Assembly (NCBI RefSeq): GCF_037975245.1
Contig: NC_092563.1
Coordinates: 21,606,960-21,670,959 of the forward strand
Source: Apostichopus japonicus
Lineage: Eukaryota > Echinodermata > Holothuroidea > Aspidochirotida > Stichopodidae
Length of the DNA stretch: 64,000 nt
Direction of reading: 5' to 3'
This document shows, piece by piece, positions 24,367-38,400 of the stretch (positions within the stretch are counted from its first letter, which is position 1; every line of letters starts with the position of its first letter). Made by a program: the position numbers and the translations under genes. The notes beneath the pieces were generated by a model that was not told the origin of the DNA, ran no database searches, and was given only the letters and a program-made list of their open reading frames with translations.

Positions 24367-27040
24367 TCAGTTTCCCTTTGTTGGTACAAACACCTTCACT
24401 AAATTACAGTTGATCGGTGACCTTGAAGTACAATGCCATTGTGCATAAAGTCGGAAGTTTTGAGAAAACAAAGCTTCTTTTTCTGTGCATCATCTCTGTG
24501 GTACAAATTTTTCTTATTACATTAAGAGAATTAAATATTAATTTTAATGAATGGCTAGGCCGAGAAATAGTTGAAATTTACTTGATATTTTCAAAACGAT
24601 GACCATTCCCACAAAACGCCCAAAATGCAGAGATTTAATTTTCCACTTCTATCCTCCTCTGACAGAGACTGGATTAAAGATAAATCATTTAAGCATATTT
24701 TATTATTATTTTTTATATGTAATTTTTTTTTTACTTCACTTTAGTGTAATAATAGGAACGACAATCACTTTTTAAGGTTAAATTTCAAAAAGTAGTTTCT
24801 ACCAACAACGTATTAGATCAAATTAACGGGTTGTACCTGTCCTCATATGATAACATGTCTCTTTAAGAGATGAATATTTCTGTTACTGCAAAACTTAGAG
24901 ATAAGATTCTAAAGGAAGAAGTTCAGCTGAATATCTGTCATCTGTTTATCAGTTGTTGACAGGATGACTTCCTTTCTCAAGGTTAAGAGATTACTCAAGG
25001 TCACACCATTAGAAAGATTGAGAAAGCCATTTTATTGCAAAAGATTAAACAGGTTCAGTGAGCATGGAAGAAGGGCTGATAAATATTCTGTCAACATCCT
25101 AGAATTAGGATTGGATATGATGAAGCAGAAGATTAAAGCTACTAAATATACTGTACCTGGTTCAAAGTGAAGGATCAAAAATAAAATTTAAACAATTTCC
25201 TTCCAGTTTCGTTACTTTTAAATTTGAAATATAACCATGATTTGGCCTAGATACAATCAGAGCTGCAAGTAGGAATCAATCAAGTAGACTGTAAAACAGT
25301 ATAAGTGAACCAAATGTTATGTGACATGTCTGTGATGATAAGTTATTTGTTGTTAATAGTTGTATAATGCTATAACCACTGGCTATACTTTGTATCTCTC
25401 ACTGGTTCAGTAAACACATCATACAGATCATAATGTAACTTGGATATCTCCCCACCCCCCTCCCCCAGCCCCCGGGGGAAGAGACAAGCAGGTGAAACTA
25501 TTTTTGCAATGACTGCAGATTAAAGGTTATCAAAAATTTTCAAGGATTTTCCCACCAATACAACTTGGCAATGTTCAGATGAATCATGTTTCTTCCTTAA
25601 TATTGGTTACTTTCTTACTGCTTTCTCAGTGTTATCGGTTGCTGTCCCCATATTCCATGGTCCTGAATAATATATAGGCCTACTTGACACCACATGTAAG
25701 TTATAACTGAAGAGTCAATGTTTTCTTACCCAAAAACTACCATAGGTTTCAACTTCATGAGGAAGGAAGTTAAGTATTGAAATATTTGAGACAAAACAAG
25801 GTATCATGAAGCATAATTAAATAGTTATAAGATTTGCATATATCCTGATTATGTAAACATTAAAATGAATGCGACTCTGATGACGTCTCTGGATAACTTT
25901 AATCCGCTCTTTGTGTTTGGACAAGCAAAATGTTGATGCGCTTGATGGTTATCGAATTGCATAAACTGCCCAAAATAGAGGAACACAAAACTATGAGGAA
26001 AAGATTTTGATGACCATCTGAAACAAAACAATGAATTTGTTTATGGAAGGTTGGTCTTTATGTTTATCTGATGAATATGAAATAATTGAGGAAGGTTTAA
26101 GAAATGATCTCTAATATGCGTTTGTACCAGAGGCGGCTTTATCAAACAAATTCACCCACATACATACTTGAAAACCAAATGGCTTCGAGATGGACAAGAA
26201 AAACAACAACAAAAATAATGGAAAACCGGTAAAGGACTTATGAGAGGTAGTTGAGGAATGAAGGGAAGAATAAGTGGCGTCGATTGGGGGGGTGGGTTTC
26301 TGATGGCAGATACAGTAGGTATGAGAGGGGTGCAGTCATCAATGGGGCCTGGAAGAAATTAAATGATTAACCATGATCAATTATAACTAAATTATCACCT
26401 TGTGGATTGGACAAATTAATGATTGGAAGAAACATCTCTAACCCCCCCCCCCCCCCCTAAAGCTTGGCTGGTTTGTGTATATATAATACAACTGACGATA
26501 TTAACCAGACTCCACTCTTAGGTACTATATGCACTTTAATCACACAATCTAGTCTACAAAACTTTAAACACATTTTTACAATTTTAGGCTTTTAGCACTG
26601 CCTCCCTCACTAATCGACTTCTGGGTCAAAGCAACATTACCTCAAATTCCTGCTCCCAGTTCTACCTACCATTTAAATACCTTTTTTTTAAAACTGCATT
26701 TTTAGGTGCATTGTTCATCAGCCTTAATTCACAGGTATATATCACCGGGCTTTCAATAGATATTTTTCTATTTATTAAAGTACATATTTACTCCTGTCAT
26801 AAGATACAATACCACAATTCAAATGTTATGAAAGAGCCAGTTTCATTGTAAAAGGTAAACAATAGCTGCCTGAGTAGTTGAACTTTGAAGTGTGTTATTA
26901 AAGTACAATTGTGCAGTCACAAAAACAGATAACAAATTAGTACTGTAACATCTAGTGAGAGCTGAAAGTTTAAGTAAAAAGTTTATTAATAGAACTGAAG
27001 GTTAAGGGCATCCTAGCAGGGTTTTATCATTGTGTCATCA

Positions 27041-27135
27041 TTGATATTGATATTGATGTTGATATTGATGATATTAATTTGATGATATTGATGATATTGA
27101 AGATATTGACGATATTGATGATGATGACGATGCCG
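27041..27135. repeat. (TTGATA)/(GAT)-type imperfect microsatellite
   Basis: Imperfect tandem TTGATATTGATG units ending in GATGATGACGATG. Confidence 0.85.
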
Positions 27136-30100
27136 AGTAATGACGAAACTCTAGGTATGGTACAGACAGAGTAGGTTGTGAGGTGACAGGGAAGTCCGGG
27201 AAGTGAGAAATCATGTCTATTTAGGTGTGTTTATGTTTGCAATCAAAACCAAAATGAAACTGATAGACTTGAGATTTGATACTCGATAAAAAGATCACAT
27301 TTTTGCAGATGGAGAAATGTTAGAAGCATAACATATCATATGATTACTAAATTACAAGTCACAGTTTAAGTAAGTTCTCATGCGATTAAATATCTAACTT
27401 ACTATAGTGCTTTATATAAAAAGTAAAACTATAAGGATTTGGAAGAAGTTATTTTTAGACATATTTCCTGTGCATATTAGCAAGGTTTCTAATGCAACTT
27501 AAAATGGATGAAATATCAAACGAATCATATGACCCAATTAGTGAGACATGATGAAATTTAGGAGGGAGGGGGTGCAATTCAAACAACACAGACTGCCTTC
27601 CTTTGAGATAATTAGATACTGGTTTAATCCCCATTCATTAAAACCATATCCTCTATTACTTATTTACCTTTCATTATGCAAACCTTTAACAAAATTTCAT
27701 CAGATCCTGATGTGATTTTAAAACTTTCTCTTTGTATTTTGTATTTGTTTTATTTTGGAACAGATTCTGTTTCCATGAACTTTTTAACTTTCCTTCAACT
27801 CCTATTTGATTATGGTATCAACTAATGTAGAAAATCACACACACACACACATCTTGCAGCTCACCAATCTGTTTCTATGAGTGTAAGGAACAGAACATAA
27901 CTCCATGAACATGGCAGTATGTATAATACTGAACTGCCCTTGAAAAACAAACTTTTGGAATCTGAAAATGACATTTTTTTTATTCTCTACTAAAAGCTGA
28001 AATCAATGAATGCAAATACAATGATCTCAAGGCTGACTTCCACATGAGTGAGTTATGATAGGAGAATCTTCTACAGTAATGTTCAGCATTAAATTCTAAA
28101 GGGAATGACCTTTGACACCTTGGCATTTACATTCCCATAAGTTCAAAATTTTGATGATCTGCTGGCAAAAGTGACAAAGGATAAAGAGAAATCAAAACAT
28201 CAACACCATTGAGATGCCTTTGGGGTATCAAAAGTCACATGATAGGGAAACTGAAGGTTGAAATTCAAATGTGACAAAGAAAAATTAATAAAATAGAAAA
28301 GAAAATATCCGTAATCTGCATTATAACTTGATCTATCTTTAGGGGAAAAATATGTTATTGGTTGAATAATTTAAGTTTGAAATATTGAGTCTTATCACTT
28401 CTTTGCAGTCATAAAAACTTGGGTGGAGTTTCCCCAACTTTGAGTCAAATACCTGGTCTTACTAAGTGTAGTAATACCAAGGGAAGATAATAACAGTGCT
28501 TTCTGCAAGATCTGCTCCATGGAACCCAAAAACATCACAGCCATAGCAATATATACCAATAACCAAACCTGATCCCCACAGAAACTAAAACCTCAGCAAC
28601 TAAACATCTCACCATCATAGCAGTTAGCTTCAACAACTACAGCATATTGAAATAGCATACTGTAGTTTCCATGTCTATCCACAGTATCTCCTTTTGAATC
28701 ACAGTGAGATGATTGTCGGCTAAGGTTAATCCAAGAGCTAGCTAGCTCTTAGAATCAACATAATGAATTATTTCCTTATAAAACTAAGGTTTCACCAGAA
28801 TCATAATTTAGCACAGACATGTTTCAAACTGAAGGCAGCTGACTTTTATAGACAACATATTCATCAGACTTGTCTGGCACCCTCTCTCCCACCCCAAGGC
28901 TTATGAAGTATTGTACAAGGCATACAACAGGGTGGTAGAGTGTAAGGGGGGAGGTAGGGATTCATGGATAACACAATAAATGAGGTTACAAGTTACTGTA
29001 CTCTCTACTTTAGCCCTTCCATGAATAAAGGGTTAGTATGAAAAGACTTCATCATTCCCAATGGCAAATAGTATTTAGGAAATTCTTTAGACCACAAAAT
29101 ATCAAATATTTCCTGTGCTATGATGCATCAGCACACTAATACTGGTTAAACCACCAAAACCACAAATAAACATCCATGTTTACAGTCCAAGTGGCAGAGA
29201 CAATAAAAACAGTAACAGCATATAATGACTTTGTTTTAAGGATTTTCCCACATACACTGACCATAATAGACACCTACAGTGTTTACAATTATTAAATTCC
29301 TGTAACTGTGTAATACGCCATTCATTCATATCACTCATACTGTATATGATGAACAGCTGGGCAAGAGCTTCTTATGCAGATAACATACGTGTACAGTGTT
29401 ATGTTTGGTATTTAATTAATTTTTGTAATATGTTACCCATAGACGTGTCTGTTCCAACTTGATTCCAATTTGCTAAGAACTTGAATTAACCTCCAAATTT
29501 TCTTCGTCAATACAAAGAACAAGAAGGAGCAGTGCAGATGATCTCAGTGTCAGGCGACGATTTTATAATTTTTTTCTTTTCAGGCATCAAACACTCAAGT
29601 CCATCAACACACATGTTGATTAATCTTATTCCACATTTTTCTTTAAGAGTTTTTTGAGTTAATTAATATTTCGGAGCCGTACAGAAACTAGATCAGGTGG
29701 AGTAACAAAGTGCTATAAAATGGAATAAATGTGTGGCAAAAAGAGTTGGTAGAATTTTGCCTTTGATGACTTTTTTATGCATTCTCAGCAGAGGCACATA
29801 GAAAGGAGATTTAAGCAAAAGTCATTTCAATGAGTAAAGCAAAGAGGATCACTTATGGTCAAACTTTTGTGCAGCAAAGTCACCAGAGGAAACAGTTGGT
29901 GAAACTTGGTGAAACTTGACCTTTCAAAGTGTCTGGGAAAACTTTCTAGAATCAAAACAATCTGAAAGATTTTTTCTTCTTTTCTTTTCTTTTTTTGGGC
30001 TGCTTTCCCTTTAATGATTTTGGAATGCTAATATCGACTTTTAGCGTACTGTACTGTATGAAGTTTTTTTTGGGTGAATGTTTTGATAATAAACTTCAGG

Positions 30101-33100
30101 ATTTTTGTACCTACTTTGATTACTTACAGATGCAGCAAGCTAAATTATGTCTATGTATTTTTGCTGGATATCTGGAAGTAATAATTAAATCAAGTAGCAA
30201 TGGGGACCAATTGGGTCACCTGTTTTGAGAAGATAAATTACTTTATTCCTATCACAAATTATGATTTTGTCCTTGACATGACAGAAAATGTTATTAAACT
30301 TGATTCTTCCTGTCAATAGCCTGAGTCTCCATGTGAATGATCTCATAAGGGTGGGTTCATGGGGTCAAGAAACTGGTGCTACTGCAAGTAGTCCTCAACT
30401 GCTGCCAGATGTGGTAACAAGGGATACCTTGGAACATACCCTGGGTACCCATCCCACCAGCTGTAATTCCAATCACTTCTCACCTCGTAGGTTAACAAAT
30501 GTATTACACAACATGTGTTACTGTATATAAAATCCTGCATCTGTACAGAGGTTCCTGAAAGGTGGTAATAGACTTTCAGGTCAACTGTAGTCAAGTCATA
30601 TTTAAGGACACAGCTGATCTAGTGAATCGTGACAAATACTGCCAATATAATAATAATCCCAAGATTATCACAAATAGCCAATCATTTGTTATTTCACATA
30701 GTGTATGACACATGTTTCATTTTGCAAAATAAGAACAAACTTTCCTTTGAAAGTTTGAACACTGGTGTATAATTCTACAGTATGTCATGATTTGCAAAAT
30801 AATTTGAGACCCACACGCCACGACTTGCTTTGATACACTACAATGAAATAAATCCAGGCCTAAACCATTGAAGGCTACATTACATCACCGAGCCGTGTAT
30901 ATAAAGTAATTACCAATCTTAACAAAAAACTTGGTAAAGTACAGAGCCGTGAATAATCTGAGAGCCTTAGTGACGCATAAAGGATAATATGAATCACACA
31001 CTATAAGGCCAATTCATTTTTCTTTTTTTATCTAACAACTGTTCCTTTACTACAGGCAACACCATGCTTTAACCACTGGTGCAGATGGTTTTCCAATCTA
31101 CCAATCACAAAAAGTTACCCAAGTATCTTCATTCATGAATGGTTTTCACATTTAAGGCGACTGCAAATGGAGCAGCCTGGCGACACACATGGTTGTTCTT
31201 AATATATCTACAAGATGTATATAAAACAGTGTGGAGAAACATGTGCCCTAGATTAAGACTGTCACGGTTAAGTTCATTATTCCCAGGGTTATCTATCAAC
31301 AAGGCTGTCTGTAATTGACATCAAAACTTCTGTTTTCATAACAAACTGACTAAATGCCATCATTTACTGACCTTGTGAGTCTAGTCCACTGTCCAAACTT
31401 AAAATAGCCCATGACTGAGCAGAATTAATATCATAACCTTTTTAGTTAGGACACCAGCTGTTGGGTCAGTAAAACTCCCCTTCAAGTACATCATAGGCCT
31501 ACATCTATTTTTGTATCATTTCAGTAGCTTCAAAGTCATGAAGGGTGCTACCGACTTATCATTTTGCTGGTCTGGGTTATATCTTGTGACAATGCAATCT
31601 GAAGTTGATGTACCACCTAGTCACCCTTCAGACAACCTCCACAGCTGATATTGGTCATCTGAACAGAAATTTGGTCTTCTGGAACGTCCATTTAAAAATT
31701 TGACCTGAAAAATATTAGATACTGGAAAATATCTACCGTAATGTGAATCATTTCTTACTATAAATTAACAAAATTCACCACAAAAAGTGAAATAAAGCAA
31801 AGTTGAAATGTTATCCTACTGCTAAAAATTCATAAAACTTTCTGTAGTCCTTACTAAACTAATGCACCATTACTTGCCATATGGTTACAAGTACATGTGT
31901 ATACAAAAATGTGTATACAGAATCATGAAAAGTGACAACCATGGCTCCGAGAGGATTTTGGATCTGGTATACAATTTTAAGTTTAAGCACATTCATCAAA
32001 TATTAAAACTGTGAGTTGTTTATGTCTCACACTAACTGCAACCTACATCTCAAATTTTTTTTTGGTTATGTCCAATAGCATTCTGTTGAAAAAGGATACA
32101 GTAACTCAACCTCTTGAATGAAACTCCCTCCCTTAGCTTACAACGCCACTCACAGGTTTGAGGAGAACAACTATCCACAAAAGAGAGATTCTCTAGAAAT
32201 GTTACATTTCCTTGACAAGTAATTATATCATGCTTAATTGAATAACTTTAAGTCATCAATTTCAATTTTAAACACTGTGAAAGCATGGGAAGCGACTATA
32301 AACCGTCCTACCATAAGAAGTGATTTCTCTACAGGTTATGAAGGGAAATAGATAGCTTGTAGCCTCTTGAGTTCTTTACTCATAAATACATAAAACAGTT
32401 ACAAATCCATATGTGCCAATCATTATAACATTAAGTCAGAATATGAATCCTCAATCTTTGTTAACAGTCTAAGTCTGTATCGCTACCATGTCTTGCTCAA
32501 TCCCACATAATCCAGATTCTCTTTTAGAGCGGTCCCTCGGTTAATACCACTTTCCCTGGACAATACTTTTCCTTTCATAGATCCCAAATTCCTTCCGGCA
32601 GTTTCAGTACCGAATTTCGATGGGATTTTTTGTCCAAGGATTTTTTAACCTCTTTGCGATATTTCAGCAGGTGACAATGTCCTGTTGATCTGCTTGAAAG
32701 AGGGGGACAATTCATCAGTTAAGTTTGTTGTTTTTCTTTTTCAGTTTCTCTGCAAGACTGAAATGTTTAACAAAATTGGTCAAGTGAGTGGACCAGGTCA
32801 CAAAGCTTTATGCTTGAAAGGCTTCCACTAAAGATCCATTACACATCAATTATCCAAGAAAGGACTTACACTCTTCTGTCAGAGAGATCCCCAGTGTTTT
32901 CGGGTGACAAAAAAAAAGAGTAGTTTACTTTGTTCCCTTTCTTTATATTATTTGACAAACTTATTTAAAAGCTATTGTGCAGTTTTATATTACCTACAAA
33001 AGCTACAGAATTCTTGTGGTTTATTGAGCTCCTTTATTGTTCTTTTATTTTGTTGTCGCAACACTTCCCTTCATTTTACAATCTCTGTTTTATAGGTACT

Positions 33101-33532
33101 GTACAGTGTGCATGCACCAGCTATGGAGGTAAGAAATTTCCAGCAAATTTGCTTATCAGTGACAGTGGTGTATGGAATCCAACAAAACTTAATTACTTGG
33201 CGTAAAGTCATGTTTCAAATGAAAGGACTAACATATTAATAAAGAAGAAGTTCAAAACCACAAATCGTAGGGTTTATTATTTAGCCGACTGACTGAAAGT
33301 AAAGGAACTTTCATTGAAAGGACAGAGAGAGAGAGAAAGGAAAGAGGGTGGAAGATCATGGCATTACTAATACTGACATTGTCCATATATTTTCAAAATG
33401 CAAACTGTCTTTCCAAAAGTATTTCCTTGCAAAAACGTTTCCTTGAAAAATAAATTTCCTTGAGGTGCTACAGGCCAATCATCTGAGTTACCTGCTAGAG
33501 GAGATAGATAGTATAATGGGGATAGTATAATG

Positions 33533-33580
33533 TGTGTGTTGGTTGGTGGGTGGGTCGGTCGGTGGGTGGGTGGGTAGGGG
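33533..33580. repeat. GGTGGGT-type low-complexity repeat
   Basis: Short G/T-rich tandem units (GGTTGGTGGGTGGGTCGG and similar). The G-runs could form a quadruplex. Confidence 0.75.
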
Positions 33581-35218
33581 TATCCCACATGAATGAGTCC
33601 TAAAGCAGCAACAAACAACATTCTATGAGGGGAAATGATTTCCTTGATCAATTCCTAACAAGGTCTGTTGCTTTTTCCTTTTCATATCTGATTAGATTTA
33701 AATTAGACTAAAATTGCCTCTGTAATTGGTCGCCGATCAAATGCAGAGCACAGTATTACCGGAGACTGTACTATGAGAAATAGTTCTTAATAAGCCAATA
33801 CTTTTGGGCATGCAAGCAATGGATGGAATCCTCCTGAGAGAACAAGCAATTTCTGCATTCTTATATATTGCTTTCAGACAATTTGCTCTTATAACCAGTT
33901 TTCCACTGTTAATATACAGTCACAATATAGTAAAACCCGTCCCATGGGTCAAGACGTTTGAACTAAATTTGCTACCAATATGGTCTGAGTATATTGAATT
34001 CGATGGTGGGCTTCATACGACAAATTACAAAGTTAATAAATAACAAATAAATGTGACATAATCATGCAAGGGATACAATATAAACAGCCGGGGAAGTGAT
34101 AGATGGATAGATTAGAATTTTGTTGCCAAAATGTAACTGATGAAAATTTCTAAAATTGGTAAGTGACATATATATGAACATGCAGCACAATTATTTAGGA
34201 ATGAAAATCTACTGAACATTGTTCAATGAATTTGACTCAAAATTTTAATTTTCATCCCGATTTCAGGAAAGTATTGGGATGTATCATACAGTATGTAAAA
34301 CAAGGGATATAATACACAAAGCTTTGGGTAATGGTACATGAATAGATAACAATTCTGGTGCCAAAGTATAACTGGCGACAAATGGTAAACATGGTACTGT
34401 ACAAAATGAATTCACTACAGGATTAGGATCGAAATCTGCTGAAAATATTTCAATGCCTTGATTCAAGGTTTCAATTATCAAATATTGCCCTAGTTTGGCA
34501 AAAGTAACTGAATTCTAGAAGGAACTCAAAGTGACCATTCAGCCTGTTAAGTACTTTGGCTGTGCTCCACTCCAACGATCACTCTCTCAGTTCTAGGAAA
34601 GGCCTTTTTTTTGCGGGAGAGTTGTAAAAAACAGAAACATCATAGGACCTGAAGGAGACAAGGATATAACCAAACACTTGAAACTAGATCAAAACACTCC
34701 ACCGCTTTATTCAGCTTGGAGCCCAAGCTCTTGCAAAATTAGGTCTGGAAAAAGCATTTTACAGCCACAGAGTGTGTCCCAATTTACCATGTTGATGTTC
34801 TAAACATATAGTATAAACATTGGAAATCCTGATCCAGTTCAAATTTTTCTCCCACACAAGTATTATATTAACACAAAATTTACAAATGGAATGTTCTGAT
34901 TTTCATTACGCAGCATTGACCTCTGCTTGCTTGCGTGCAAAGCAAAATACTGTTATCTCTTTTTAATACAGAAAGAAAAACATGCCCTTAAATTTTAATT
35001 ACTAGGGGTACACATTGAAGATATCAATGAAAACAAGTGTCTGCAGGATGATAGGTACTTTTCCCTTCTAAGTGCAAGTTACATGCAAGGTCTACTGTTT
35101 AGGAAGAAAGGCCAAGGGCTCAATTGGTCCCTGGTAATTAATGAATGATAGAGAGCTATTCAATAATAAATGTTGAAAACAAAACAATAAAAAAAGAACA
35201 TTAATTTGAAAGACTCAC

Positions 35219-35455
35219 TTCAAATTCTGCACTTTTCTTGAGTTTACTGTTCACAAATGATGTGTCATACATGCCAGCCATAATTTTCAGGCGGTTGCCA
35301 GGTGCAATGCCCTGGCGTCCATTCAAAGAGCAAAGCCACCATCCTTCCAAGCCCCCTGTATTTTGTTCGATCACCGTGATAACATCTCCTTTACGGAACT
35401 CCAGCTCATCTGGAGCTTCAGCCGAGTTGTCGTATAACGCCTTAGCAAGAACATT
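35219..35455 (-). CDS. SH3-domain exon of the Cas-family adaptor
   Basis: This exon encodes 79 residues, NVLAKALYDNSAEAPDELEF onward, with FRKGDVITVIEQ, GGLEGWWLCSLNGRQG and IAPGNRLKIMAGMYD. It is a near-textbook Cas-family SH3 domain: ALYDN, the acidic DELEF RT loop, WWLCSLNGR and the PGNRLKI end all match p130Cas/NEDD9. In that family the SH3 binds proline-rich motifs of FAK, Pyk2 and PTP-PEST. The acceptor TTTCACAAACAG precedes AAT, and the donor GAATTTGAA|GTGAGT ends the exon. Both introns are phase 0, so it joins cleanly to the exon at 20986-23064. As in vertebrates, the start Met must come from a short upstream exon, because no ATG precedes NVLAK here. Confidence 0.95.
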
Positions 35456-38400
35456 CTGTTTGTGAAAGTGATAGGAACAGAGAGAGGAGAAAATGTTAGA
35501 CAGAACGGTATTGCAACATTATAAACTTGATTCCAGTGTAATCTTCATGACAAATGAAGAACTCTAATACCTGATAGCTGATCCAAGCTCTAACCCACCT
35601 GTGGACCCACCCCAGTGAGCAGAACGATGTTTCTACTTTAACCGAATATGAGAATTACATTGTGGTATGAGAGAGGGGACATATGTAAAGCTAGCAAAGT
35701 GGAGGATTGTTATCATGAGTGACCAAACAAAATCAACATGTAGCTGAGTAGGTTGATAACTATATAGTACAACAACATTCATCAGTTATGTTTGGTTGTA
35801 GGCTATACCTGAGGCATCTACAGTATGGTAGTAGTATCAATACCTCATTAAATGCTCAGTAAACTGTTGCCCTGGTGCTTAAAGGGGGTAACTTGCTTAC
35901 CTGCAAATGCCTTCCATTTACAGACGACAGGGACCGGGAATGAAAATCTGAGCAATGCCCTGAAAGGTCGAGAGTAACACCTGCTAATCACCATTACCCG
36001 CCGGTGATATCAGACACCAAACAGTACCATGCCCTGGGCCATCTACTTAAGGAACAGTCACATGAAGAGAATAGTCCTTGAGCCTGGCTTTGACAATCTT
36101 TTATCCCACCATCAAACAAGCAATTAGAGACCCGACTTGAAAATACGCCGGAGGGAAAACTTGCACGCTGTGGCGCTGACATCAACTTGATGCTGATGAA
36201 CGTGACTCACCCAGGAGAAAGATTCACAGAATCAATTTAATGGAACCTCAGTATGACCAGTGTGCTACATTCACAGTTTACTGGTGTTGAGTAGTGTTTA
36301 ACTCATCGGTACAGAGGTTACGTTGAGAGTTCATCCTCAAGGTCAACCGATATGAATCCAAGAAACAACTGTTTTAACATCTCACTGGCATGTTAGCTAT
36401 CTACAGCTGTGTTATTAAATGAATGAATCAGTTTATCCAACATATGGTGGATGATGCCACTACACACTAATCGAATATGAGTAAGGCTTATGGCAGCTCT
36501 CTGTCTCATAGCCATGCAGTCAGTCATATAGAAAACATTTCTTTTAAGCATTGCTGCGGGGTCATATATTATTGGTGTGTATTTTTAGAGAAAATGTTTT
36601 TCCAAAATGAATTTAAGGTTCAGCAAATCTATTTTGTGGTGCCTGTGATACTCCCCATAAGTTATATACCTTAGTAGTTTTCCTTTACAAAAGAAGTTCA
36701 GGATGAAGGTCACCAATTAAGTTGGAAACTAAAGATCATAGTATTAATGAAGGCAATGGAACAATAAACAGTATATACAATAGCAATGTGGGGGATTATA
36801 TATTAACGAGAGTAGTCAGTTTATACAAGACTGGTCATGGATAGCAAAGGACACCAAGTGTATTAGAGCTCTTGACATTGGCTCAGTCCCAGTTTTGAAG
36901 AATAAGATTGGTTAATACAGATCTGTAACAATTACTATGTTCATTGTTCTGCAAATTTATTTCAGTATTTGGGACGATGTTAATGTTTATTATTTCATTA
37001 AGTGCTTGGCATTTTTCTTAAACTTGGAGCAGAGGTAGTTGAATTCCAAACTGACAGTTAAAAAAATAAACAGAATACTGTAGGAAGCACTGAGTATGTT
37101 TCCCTCCACTTTTTGTAAGACATGAGTCTAGAATGCAATTCAGAAGAACTTAATCCATCTGTCAAGCTACAGTGCATGACGCTTTCTACACGCTATCAAA
37201 ACATCTGTGTATTAGACAACAACAGAATGATGTTCATGGGCATTATCACAATACTGTACACCACCAAGACAGTTGACAATTAGAACCTAAACACTTGGTA
37301 AGTCAGTTAACAATCATACATCAGCACATATTATATTGGACTCATCTCAAGAGCCTATGCAGCAACTCATAAATGTGTGTTGTTGTACTTCAGGAAATTG
37401 CTAGTGAGAACTAAGATCCACAATTTACAATGTCCATTTAATTACCTTCTAATTAGTGAGTGACTCACACCATTTCCATAGCAAAATTTATAGGAAACTT
37501 TGTGTCCCACTAGTATAAATTGTCTTTTTTCATTTGTAAATGTTTAATTTTTAAAATTCGTGGACTCTTTTCAGTTGCAGATTATGTTTACTACCTTATC
37601 TTTCCCTTTTGATTGTCCAGTGTTGCTGTTACTACATAGTAGCATGAAAGTATAAGGTCAATTCATAGCAAAGTGCTGCAGTTTTAACATTATTTACTCC
37701 AAAAACTTACCGGGTTAGGATATTTACGAGTGATGAGCTTAGAACCTCACTACTGCAATAATACCTATTCCAACACAACCTTGACAATTGACTTAGAGAT
37801 CTGTGTGGTTGCAACCATGTACAGTAGTTGCATCTCTCTAGAAAGACTTCCATATATTTTTTCGTCCCACAAACTTTGATGAAATGTTTCTAAATTTCAT
37901 TTAACAACCCTTTATATCTGATTTCAATATTCTTGCATTTTCTCATTTTTAAGTCCACAAAAGTTTACACAACATCGTATTTTCATCATTTTCAAAAGTC
38001 AAACCTTTGAACTTGATGTCTAATATCATTCCTGCAATACAGTATTTTATGATTTTGCTCAGCTTAAGTAGTAGACTATATTTTATATTTAGTCCCTCAA
38101 GGCTCTAGGCAAATTATCTTTGCTTTAACATTCAAAGATAATATAAACACATTGTGCATGAATTCAACTTGAATCATATCATTACATGAAATTGTATTGT
38201 TCATATAGTAAACAAGTAAAGTACTGTAGCATATATATAGGTATCACACATATTGTATTTCAGATTTCCTCATTCTTTCCGTGACAACGACACCACTTCT
38301 TTACCCATAATGCATCTGATTCTTACAAGAGAAGAGAGAGAGACTATTAATACTTAAGTATGGATTTAAAAAAGACAGCAGGCAATGTCAATCTTTTCAA

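Larger units (their letters stand above)
23065..35218 (-). other. Cas-family gene, second intron (about 12.2 kb)
   Basis: This lies between the SH3 exon and the large exon, both phase 0. It is AT-rich, with no further Cas-like exon recognised. It contains one MITE copy (24102-24366), a GATATT repeat (27041-27135), homopolymers at 24115 and 26440, a short (CA)n near 27840, and a GGTGGGT minisatellite (33533-33580). The two-strand open stretch at 30300-30590 has no splice support. Confidence 0.75.

Noticed and set aside
30288-30594. Overlapping frames on both strands, including a Tyr/Trp-rich minus frame (SWWDGYPGYVPRYPLLP)
   Set aside because: Considered as an extra Cas substrate exon. It lacks true YxxP spacing, ends in a stop, and has no good acceptor.
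35893-36185. Minus-strand open stretch ending at a strong donor (CAG|GTAAGC), close to the Cas SH3 exon
   Set aside because: Both usable ATGs reach the donor in phase 1 or 2, while the SH3 exon needs phase 0.
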